A stretch of 64,000 nt of DNA, taken from Craspedostauros australis. Lineage: Eukaryota > Bacillariophyta > Bacillariophyceae > Mastogloiales > Achnanthaceae. The DNA is taken from contig JAMXDE010000010.1 in NCBI GenBank assembly GCA_026770025.1, positions 930,001 to 994,000 of the forward strand, written 5' to 3'. The translations under genes were made by a program, and so were the position numbers. The notes under the pieces are model-generated. The model searched no databases and was not told the origin of the DNA. It saw nothing but the letters and a program-made list of their open reading frames with translations. Positions 53,901 to 61,827 of this stretch are shown piece by piece. Numbering within the stretch: position 1 is the first letter of the stretch; every line of letters begins with the position of its first letter.

Positions 53901-54799
53901 TTTGAGACCGATGACGATGATGCTGCTGCTGATGCTGACGTGGGAGCTTTCTGAGATGCGGCTGAGGATGATCCAGTTTTGGCTGCACTCTTTGTTTGGC
54001 TGGCATTTTTGTTGCTATCGTCATCGACTTCCATGCCCCGAACTCCGCTGTTATCTCCATCGGTACTTTTGACAAGATTGCTTGCGACGGAAGATGTTGC
54101 TGCTGCTGATGAAGTCTTCTTGGTTTGTTGCTGTGCGGATGGCGCGGGTGCTGGTGTGTCCTTCTTTTGGGCGCTTCCAGGAGCGGCGCCAGAGGTGGAA
54201 CTTGTGGTTGCATCGGCAGCTGGTGCATCCTTCTTTGCCTGTTCTCCTGACGCTGACGCCGACGCCGAAGCTGATGCCACCGATGGAGGCTTGGCTGCAG
54301 TCGTGGCTACAGCCGCAGCCGTGGGAGTGGCAGATGACGGAGCCACAACATTTGGCTTGACCTTGGCCTTCGTATTTGCACCTGTATTTGCTTTGGCATC
54401 TGCCTTTGCCTTAGTGCTGGCGTTGCCATTTCCATCGCCAATGCCGTTGGCCGATGGTTGCTTTGCTTTCGTATTCGTAGTCTCCGCTTGCTGATGTTTC
54501 GATTCCGAGTAGATGCTGAGCAACCGCTGCAGGAGGTGGGCGCTGAGCACCTTGGCGCAGGACGATTCCTTGTCATCCTCCGGCCGTTCCATCCATTTGA
54601 GGATCTTCTGAAACACCAGCCGATCGGCTTGACATGCCAGGCTCTGCTCGATGCGCAGGATCTGTCCTGGCAGCTCCTCCGAGGCCGCTGGCGCGCTGCT
54701 CCCGGACGCACTGGCGCTGGCGGATGCACCATTGGCACCGGACTTTCCTTTCCCCGCATCCGCGCTGGTGCTGACATCCATCTTCGAAGGAACATTCAT
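50990..54799 (-). CDS. RBR: Retinoblastoma-related protein (1,269 aa)
   Basis: A single-exon member of the RB family of cell-cycle repressors, which bind E2F/DP and LxCxE proteins. The pocket A box is at about residues 740-930 (YFERRMPDD, LYYHSLESILTEEKERL). The pocket B box is at about 1010-1165 (FLSFIFRKVMRIAHFRIETIC, then LYDRHIDHLVLCAVYGICKV near 1065 and IIEFYNRTYVPKMKKHLL). An RB N-terminal cyclin-like region lies around 400-600. Residues 1-380 include a long Ala/Ser/Thr/Lys low-complexity stretch (about 110-310), unusual for the family. Many Ser/Thr-Pro sites are available for CDK control. The C-terminus is basic. Diverges from the membrane-protein gene. Confidence 0.92.
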   Translation of the reverse strand: MNVPSKMDVSTSADAGKGKSGANGASASASASGSSAPAASEELPGQILRIEQSLACQADRLVFQKILKWMERPEDDKESSCAKVLSAHLLQRLLSIYSESKHQQAETTNTKAKQPSANGIGDGNGNASTKAKADAKANTGANTKAKVKPNVVAPSSATPTAAAVATTAAKPPSVASASASASASGEQAKKDAPAADATTSSTSGAAPGSAQKKDTPAPAPSAQQQTKKTSSAAATSSVASNLVKSTDGDNSGVRGMEVDDDSNKNASQTKSAAKTGSSSAASQKAPTSASAAASSSSVSKQNSSDQSFSDALHKLIVDTIDVMADMKQDLTVPDVVDHALLRMAIRPASTSSSTHQLNGLHKILSIYDSSNAAKASQPLTPSSKSKIQPTAAMQSQNIQSDCDALKQFLTQNLRLCKLRSIQIFHIAKDMDYISHCVFLDDQPWQDLGVRLCCWAMAKTHPANIQRDSQIAMVAASIGLLSIVFKTPKYSWRADWSSMNVPETDVAVTKPQSNASANSNNTKTNMETETDKSEGTRKPPAKRIRMSNGHNTKSDEDMVFRLLVACNQLGRKLAWKSRESFCVEASRTAIFSQLFAMLYGVENSPSVQAAPAESTFVDDSDSGAIATHKVVTQSTLRGLVSKPEFLKQNMKMIIDSMFAVLGESKLMWVVPDLRKVDMLAKNSPKGSLHADQIRGAVTVTLEEGTEVAESKPSRILVPGAASERSPSLTDAMELNEWTLSILSLSVIRPSNKLVAFFEDDSSDAFSDIIVPTMNKALQRMLVDTFMGKGKPTSVSVGNKDGQLYFERRMPDDIQLVAAVVGLYYHSLESILTEEKERLKANSNSRLIRSIPFHRALLVCCYFSALKAVGCSRKVKLSSKHYKITIYTLLHLFETTPYTYLKVSESFCRSTIQADAGKQVRPTIIGGLPTILQRHIRRTEVQVLDSLIWAREPTLSQEGSLIQSINELKRHPRIDGKQHTGSWPLDVMAPTLPEEIEDIGFEYDRSRSLKPPPTSESQFLSFIFRKVMRIAHFRIETICSVLKIPKQYPVMSQIWIAFRYMLRHHTELLYDRHIDHLVLCAVYGICKVMGMVPDVTFVKLIDVYVGVRGQELGEMACQRIVRQICLLRDEDDGAVSESADQKPIGNIIEFYNRTYVPKMKKHLLYSKSLRRNTAVLAEALKKTKDNASASRVTASKPSNGPSSASTKPQNMQKAGATHNEFAKASTKGRQKDASAPSKIVQQKKGLVGEKAPSFGTVFKFGGSMTKHKAAK

Positions 54800-56014
54800 G
54801 GTTGCGTCGCGGTCTCTCTTGTTCGATTCGATTCGACCGGATGGTGGTGAAATGTCGATGGAGACGTTGATTGGATGCCTCCTTCAGACACTTGCGCTTC
54901 TGTACGAGCTGTGCGTATGAGTGGATGTATGCTGCAGCTGCTGCTGTTGTCACCAATGCCTCCACCGGTAGCACGTTTGGCGCGAAGATCGCTCCCTTTG
55001 TGTTTCTGTTTGCGTGCGTACTCGTGTGCGTACTCGTGTGCGTACTCGCGTGTTCGGATGAGATGATGGTCTATTCGTAGCTTCGCAAGGCTGAAGGCGC
55101 GATGTCCGAGGATCCGTCCAGCGTCTCTCCCGTACATTCGAAGAGAGGAAGAGAGAGAGAGAGTCCAATGGTAAATGGACAAGACTGGCAAGCCTGACAG
55201 TAGAGTGGTCGTTGGACGAGGAGGCGACGGCGATGGCAATCAGACAACCTGTTCGGTGGTTCGTCGTTCTGATCGTTCCCTTGCGTTGGAGTATGTATTA
55301 TACGAGCGACGATACTCAAGTGCTCCTGTCTGGGTTGCTTTGTGATGAGCTCTGCGCGGTTCGGGTGTTGTCGGAGGTGCGGCTTGTCTCTTTGTTTGCT
55401 CTTTTGTCGTGCAACGCAAAAACACGTGCAATCACCAGAGAGAGAGGGAAGATAACGGCGTTTCGATCCGGGCTCCTCTCTTTTGCCACATTCTTGGTGT
55501 TCGTGGAGAGAAACGGTCGCGCGAAGTGCTCGAAGTGGTCGACTATCCTCACATTTTCGCTTCTTGTCACGAATGCCGTGTATTTCTCACGTTGTTGGCG
55601 CTTGCGTGGAGGTTTGGGGTTCGTTGGCTGTTCGCTTTGTGGTGGCAATTGTCGTTGCCGAATCTCTGTTGTCGTGCTGCCCCTGTTTGCTTCCGTTGGC
55701 TTCGCCGTCCGTTTTCTTGTTCCTCTCCACTTCACCTTCCCATCCGCGTTCCTTCTCCCGCCATCGATGGGCGAGGGCGACAAGAAAGATAGCGCACACA
55801 TCCAACCAGGACAAGGGCAGTTGCACACGCTGCTCGAGACAATCTCTCTATCGATCCACTCGTCGCGCACTCGTGCACATTGCTGACACTTCACACCAAT
55901 ACAAAGCAAAGTGGAGTACTCTGCAGAGCGAGAGAGAGAGAGAGAGAGAGAGAGTACCACAGCCACACACTCATACTGTACAGAGCATAACACGACATAA
56001 CACGACACGACACA
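54800..56014. promoter_or_regulatory. Divergent spacer between RBR and the membrane-protein gene
   Basis: About 1.2 kb. It holds a short array of a 12-bp unit (CGTACTCGTGTG type) near 55016-55058, a GA tract at 55925-55954 that ends 60 bp before the next ATG, and shorter GA runs near 55150. Frames of 224 (plus) and 294 (minus) codons overlap one another here, and neither looks like a protein. Confidence 0.45.
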
Positions 56015-57057
56015 ATGGTAGCCAGCAAACGCGCGAAGACCACCAAGGTTGCCGCCAGTAGCAACGATGCTGTGGTCGACCCCGAGAATACCGCGAGCAA
56101 GCGCGACAAGTCTCTGCAGGAGCATCTGGACCGAGCTCGACTTGCCGTGGCGAAGGCCAAGGGATCCTCGGACGCCCTGCATGCCAACTGGAGGCTTCAT
56201 CTATTGCGTCTCTCCTACATCATCATCATCGTCACCCTGCAGCAAGCGCAGGCTCCCATGACGGATTGCATCAAGGAATTCAAGGTGAGTGGAATGTCTT
56301 GTATCATCGTATTGTATTCTACAATGTAATAGAATACGTTGGAGTGTGTTACAAGGCAGTGCCTTGAGTTGATAGAATACTTCGTTGGATGCGTTGTGTT
56401 GCACTGCACGACACTATACCACGCTTTTGGAGAATCATCATTCTCACACGTCCCACTTGGTATCTCGCATGTCACTCTTCACAATACTCCTCCATTCAAC
56501 ACCTTCCAATGTTTCACTGTGCTGTCATTCCATGATGTGCTACACTCTACTCATCCATCAAAATACACGCACACACACACCACACACAGCTGGTGAACGC
56601 GCTGAAGAACAGCAAGATGGAGACGCCGTTGAGCGGACTGCAGGCGGGTTCCGCCATTTTGCAGGATTCCGTCGTGGAGATCCTGAGCATCGTGTGCACG
56701 GTATTCCTCGGACTGCTCCTGAACCAGCCGCCTGCCGAGCGCACGGAGTTCGTCGAGAAATGGTATGCCCTTTCCACGATCTGCGTCCCGCTCATCGTCG
56801 CCACGTACTTCCAAAAGAAGGAGCTCAGCTGCATCGACGATGAGGAGCTTCTCAACGAGGCGTACGGCGACACGACGAGGGAACCAGCACTGAGAAATTT
56901 CCCCGTCGCCCTCGTCTTTCATATTATGGTCACGGTGGCGCTGTGGTTCATGCAGTTTCAGCGGCACCAGCATGCGAAGAACGTCCGCATGGTCGATCAG
57001 CTGGCTATCAAGCTGAAGGAGGCGCAGCAGGAGCAGCACACGAAGAAGGGCAAATAG
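56015..57057 (+). CDS. Small multi-pass membrane protein, two exons (245 aa)
   Basis: Exons 56015-56284 and 56590-57057; the 305-nt intron is phase 0 with a GTGAGT donor and a CA-repeat leading into an ACAG acceptor. The first ~50 residues are basic and Ala/Lys-rich. Hydrophobic stretches lie near 66-78 (YIIIIVTL), 118-134, 152-168 and 206-225, giving three or four membrane spans. The C-terminus is a charged helix ending QQEQHTKKGK; the di-lysine near the end could act in ER retrieval, but it is not in the strict KKxx position. No family was recognised; the four-span layout loosely recalls small ER membrane proteins. Confidence 0.75.
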
Positions 57058-58287
57058 ATCGATCAGCTGTTGAGAGTTCAGGAGTGATCTCTCTGTCACT
57101 TCCAGTGTTTTCGTGAGGTTGATTGCAACACCATTGCTTGATGAAGGACGCGGCTCAACATGGAGTCAGCGAGGCATGGTGACGAAAATCATGATGGATG
57201 ACTGGCGTTGATTTGGATTGTCATCTTCTATCCGCATCGTGGCATTGGACCTGCAGCATTCAAGCAACTTTGCTCTCTTTCCTTCCGAGAGGAATCGAGG
57301 CATCCCGTGCTCTACAATCTCCTCTCTTCGAGGAATGCGTTCAAAAGAGTAGTTTGTATATGATGTAGTAGGTACTTGCAAGCTACAATAGGCGTCAAAG
57401 CATGCCATCATGCTTGTATCATATTCTATGTATTGTACCAGCAGAAGGATGATTGATTTAGCACACTTCCATCGCCATCCTTCGTCATCATTGGAGTTCT
57501 CTCTCGCTCTCTCTGGTTAGTTCCAAGTTCCCATCACTCACTATCATCCTCACACCCCGCAACGGTAGAGTCAATCGTGCACGGATTAGTTGCTGGGAGA
57601 AACACGACTGGGGCCTCCGATTACGCACGTTTTCCGCACAGAGATACGGGTCCGTCGTCGTTGCGTCAGTCTGCTCATCCACCAGAGAGACAGAGAGAGA
57701 ATCGGTCCCAAACAGCTGTCGCGACGGATGACGAAAGAACAGAAACATCAGCCACCAGACTCCAAAGAAATCGGGCCATGCTCTGCTTCCGATGTTGACG
57801 ACAAAACCTCGCACTGCGACACTGACAAGAACTGTAACTGCAACAGCAGCTTGAGATCGGGCATCAGTCCCATCGGCTGTCGTTCTCAACAATAGTTCGT
57901 ACTCCATCACAGACAGCTTGAATCATAATCCGAGTTCATTCAGTACGACCAAGGGACAAGACGAGCACCGAGCGGCTAAGGGGTGACAACGACGACAAGG
58001 ACGACAACAGCAAGAGGAACACTAACAAGAAGACCAGCAGCTCCACAAACAACAGTGACACCAGTGACAGCAGTGATAACAGCGACAGCAGGAGCAATAG
58101 TCGTACTAGTGCACATTAACCAGTTCCTTCATGAGCATCACACACAAACAGTACAAGCATTCAAACACAAGCACAACCTCAAACACAAGCACAAACCAAC
58201 AGGTAGAATTGTCGTTGCTTCCTCAGTCAGTCGCACGAAGACAGATACAGATACAAGTACAGATACAGATACGGAGAGAGCACATTG
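57058..58287. other. Intergenic, no gene seen
   Basis: About 1.2 kb. From 57990 on it is rich in ACAACA and GATACA-type simple sequence (for example 58240-58278), probably the 5' UTR of the next gene. Confidence 0.5.
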
Positions 58288-60960
58288 ATGACCCAGACAG
58301 CGACGATCGAAGCACACTCACTCACTCACAGCCGCAGCTTTGGGACAGCGCCATTCAAGGCCATGGACGCCATAGATCGGGCAGAGGCAGATGCGCAGCA
58401 CAACACTGCGAGCGGACAGCAGCAGCAACAACTACAACCACAGCAACAGCAAGCAGATCAGGTGGGTACTGGGGCACAGGGCAACCAAGTTCTTCCACAG
58501 GATCAGGCCGCGAGCAATGACAACACCAACAACGACAATGGAGCGATCGACAACGCGGTGGATGCGCCCGATGACAACAGCCAAGGGCAGAATACCAATG
58601 CTCCAGCACACCTCGCGTTGATCCCACTGCACCCGACTGGCAAGAAGCTGCAGAAGCTCGAGGCAAAGCCGATCCCGATCGTGCTGGGCAGGACCAACCT
58701 TGCCAACTGGTGGTGGAAGTCGTGCGATTGCGGTGACTACTGCCGTCTGCATTGCCGCCCCGTGGCACAGAACATCCGATCGCTCAGCAAGGTCATGGTC
58801 CAGATCGATTCCAACGGGGTGCTCTACACCGTGGGGAAGAACCCTCATCTCGCCACAGTCACACCGCCTCGGAAAAATGAGCCTCTGCAGGTCAACGACA
58901 TCATTGCCATCGGCAGACGGGATCGGGAGCCATGGATGAGGTTTCAGGTCATCTCAGGCACGGAGTACGAATCGAACCTCTCTGAGCGGGCAAGGAATCG
59001 TCCACGAGCTCCAACTCCTGCTGCTGCTGCTTCAGCCAGAGCCACGTCGAAAGGGAATGCCGAACAGCGAAGGGGAGACAAGGTGCAACAACAGCAGCCT
59101 GCTCAATACACGGAACCGACGATAGCCGCACCGCAGGCTGCTGGGGGACAGAGGTTACCGGAATGGATCACAATGACGAGGAGGGTGCCTGTGGCTGCAT
59201 CGAATCTAGATGCCGACAGCACTGGTTTCAACCCAAATGCGAATACTACGGCGAATGGGAATAGAGGTGGCGAAGGTCAACGTTCTTCAATAACACAACA
59301 GCAGCAGCAGCAGATGTTGCAGATGTTGCAGATGCCACAAGCTCACACCGAGAATCAGCATCAGCAGTCGCAACAACATCAACACGAACAGCAGGAACAG
59401 CAACAACTGCGAGCAGCAGCAGTGAAGCCTTTGGAAGAGACGTTGGCAGCGGCAGCGGCAGCATCAGCTTCACAACCGCTGCCACCGCCAGCGCCGGTGC
59501 AAGTACCACAGCAACTTCCGGTAGTAGCAGCTGTGCCACCGACGTTGGCCGCCACGGCGCCAGTGTACGGAGTGGGGACGCTGAACCAGTTCCACCACGA
59601 AGCCGAGCAGCCGAGCAGTCGCAAGAGAAGGCGCTCCAGGCACAGTCCAGGCCGACGGATCAAAGAGTCTGCGCTGGTGACTGCAAAACGATCGCTGCGT
59701 GGAGACAAATTATCATCTTCGAAGGCAAAATCGAGCCTCCATCTGGGATCATCAGCTCCATTCGGCCTTGCGGATAAGGATCACTACCCGCAAGTGCACC
59801 TGCTCTTTCAGGATTATGAGACGTCGGCGGCATTGGTGCGAGCCACGCAGCGCAAGAAGCGCCGCAAGTCTCCAGTGGCAGGAGACACCTCCACCGCTGA
59901 CGCGATGAGCGCATCCAACCAATCATCCGCAAGCGCAACCGGCAGATCACACCACCAGCGTCGACTTCCCAGACAGTTCATCGGCAACAAGAACGAGTTG
60001 CAGCTGCTGTCTCAGAATTATGCCGCGGCTCTTTATAACGCCGCCCAGGCACCTGATGCGCAAAATCAGAACAACGATTTGAATGCGGCACTCACGACTG
60101 TCCCAGAAGCAGCACAGCCAGAAGCAGCAGCAGAAGCAGCGACGGAAACGGGGGGAATTGCGCTTCCGCAACCTCAGGGGGATAAGATGGACGCCGAGAT
60201 GCCTGGCGGACAGCAGTCGCAGTCGCAGTCGAATATGGGAGCACAAGCAGCCGTTATGGAGAGCAACCAAACGCCCGCAGCCAAAGAAGGTGCGGAGTCG
60301 ATCCCTGGACGCGGCGAATGCCTCCAAAATGGTGCTCCCGCATCCGCGCTTGCGCAAGGGGACCCAACTACGCGGCGAGTGATACAGCCAGATGCGGTGG
60401 AGGCAAATGGCATCGGCGTCGATGTCGATAGTAATGTCGATGTCAGTGCACCAAATGATGCAGGACCATCGAAGGCGCAAGATTCCGGGCAAGCTGATGG
60501 GACAGTAAGCAAGGCGACGGCAGCTGCTGATGGGGTTGCTTTGAGAGATGCGGATCAGGATGGTACTCCATTGACAGTAAGTACCGCTGCGAACTTGTTG
60601 TCAATGCCAACAGCGAATCACAGAACGGGCGTAGCTTGCAACGACCAAGACACCAACCTTGATGAATCACATCCAGCCGCAAACCCTGCAGCTCATCCGC
60701 CGTCGTCTGTCCTTCTAAATGCCACGCCAATTACTGTTGCTCCTACATCAACTCCGCATGGACGGCAAACCACCACCACCACCACCACCATCTATTTCGA
60801 TGCGTCCACATCCAACAGTGAAATGCCACCCGACCATCCCGGTATACCGACCAGTGCTTCTCAGACGAATAGGACGAGCAAACACGATTCTGACAGTTCG
60901 CCAGAGTTGGTCGATCCCATCCAAAATGATGACGGGCAGTGGGAGCGCCATCGGAGATGA
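58288..60960 (+). CDS. FHA-domain protein with Gln/Ala-rich regions (890 aa)
   Basis: The FHA-like domain, a phosphothreonine reader, is at about residues 126-230: VLGRTNL opens it, RSLSKVMVQI matches the S-x-x-H/K region, and NDIIAIGRR with WMRFQVI closes it. Between the first strands is a cysteine-rich insertion, Cys146-x-Cys148-x3-Cys152-x3-Cys156, which could bind zinc. The rest is low-complexity: Gln runs near 330-370, Ala/Pro around 395-430, a basic stretch RKRRRSRHSPGRR near 448 (likely nuclear signal), and a second KKRRK near 528. The start is uncertain between 58288 and the in-frame ATG at 58363, which has better context. A nuclear regulator is likely; the partner is unknown. Confidence 0.75.
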   Translation: MTQTATIEAHSLTHSRSFGTAPFKAMDAIDRAEADAQHNTASGQQQQQLQPQQQQADQVGTGAQGNQVLPQDQAASNDNTNNDNGAIDNAVDAPDDNSQGQNTNAPAHLALIPLHPTGKKLQKLEAKPIPIVLGRTNLANWWWKSCDCGDYCRLHCRPVAQNIRSLSKVMVQIDSNGVLYTVGKNPHLATVTPPRKNEPLQVNDIIAIGRRDREPWMRFQVISGTEYESNLSERARNRPRAPTPAAAASARATSKGNAEQRRGDKVQQQQPAQYTEPTIAAPQAAGGQRLPEWITMTRRVPVAASNLDADSTGFNPNANTTANGNRGGEGQRSSITQQQQQQMLQMLQMPQAHTENQHQQSQQHQHEQQEQQQLRAAAVKPLEETLAAAAAASASQPLPPPAPVQVPQQLPVVAAVPPTLAATAPVYGVGTLNQFHHEAEQPSSRKRRRSRHSPGRRIKESALVTAKRSLRGDKLSSSKAKSSLHLGSSAPFGLADKDHYPQVHLLFQDYETSAALVRATQRKKRRKSPVAGDTSTADAMSASNQSSASATGRSHHQRRLPRQFIGNKNELQLLSQNYAAALYNAAQAPDAQNQNNDLNAALTTVPEAAQPEAAAEAATETGGIALPQPQGDKMDAEMPGGQQSQSQSNMGAQAAVMESNQTPAAKEGAESIPGRGECLQNGAPASALAQGDPTTRRVIQPDAVEANGIGVDVDSNVDVSAPNDAGPSKAQDSGQADGTVSKATAAADGVALRDADQDGTPLTVSTAANLLSMPTANHRTGVACNDQDTNLDESHPAANPAAHPPSSVLLNATPITVAPTSTPHGRQTTTTTTTIYFDASTSNSEMPPDHPGIPTSASQTNRTSKHDSDSSPELVDPIQNDDGQWERHRR

Positions 60961-61827
60961 ACCTTATGAGTTTCAAAACGAAGCGATGCAGCACACGAGC
61001 TCCCTGCATTTGTGCACTGTGCTGGTATCGCCGTGCAAACCAACGGATAATAGTATTGGAGCGGAGTCAGTCGCGATCGAAGAGGGGCGGCATCGAGGCA
61101 AATCGCAACAATAAGGACGCAGCAGCAGGAAGGGGGTTAAAGGTAAACAAAAACGATAGCGCGGTGCAAGCCTCCATCCTCTATTCCTTCTCTTCGTAGG
61201 GATCAAGTTAGCTTGTTGCGACACGTTGCATTGTTCATGGCGCCGACGAAGTGAAAAGCTGCCCTCATTCCGGATGACGACATTCCGAAACCAGGCTGCT
61301 GCTTGCTCGTGCAGGCATACGTTCATTATGTACTCGTGGCGAATGACGCTGGTAACTCGTTCGGGTACGATCCATGGCAGATGCGTAATGCTTCCACGAT
61401 ACGAACTCGTAATGAGGCAAGTGTGACATGATCTAATTCTTGTGCTAACGGGCTGGTTTGTTGTACTCCACGAGTATGGTATAAATAATGTAGGGCATTG
61501 GACAGTACTGGCTTTCTGTGCTTCACATGATGAATTGATTTAATCAACAGTCTCGATACAGGACTCGTATGTGCAGTTCGCAGCACAGGAGGTTGTGTAC
61601 CATGCGAGTATCGTGTGATCTATTCCGTTCGCTCACACGCACTCTGAAACCTCCCACGGATCCCATGGCTTGCGACGTGACGGGTCCAACCTAAAACAGT
61701 GGGGGCGGCAATCAGGAGCCTTCCCACGGATCCCGTCAATAATTTGCCAGCACATTCGTTCATTCTAGTTGCCCCATTCGTCTTCGATCTTGCGGCGCTT
61801 AGCACCTGCTTCACAGTCGAATGCGAG
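60961..61827. other. Convergent intergenic region
   Basis: About 870 bp between the FHA and zinc-repeat genes. No gene seen. Confidence 0.5.

Noticed and set aside
55212-56200. Overlapping frames of 224 (plus) and 294 (minus) codons
   Set aside because: They overlap each other and the start of the membrane-protein gene, have erratic composition and show no domain.
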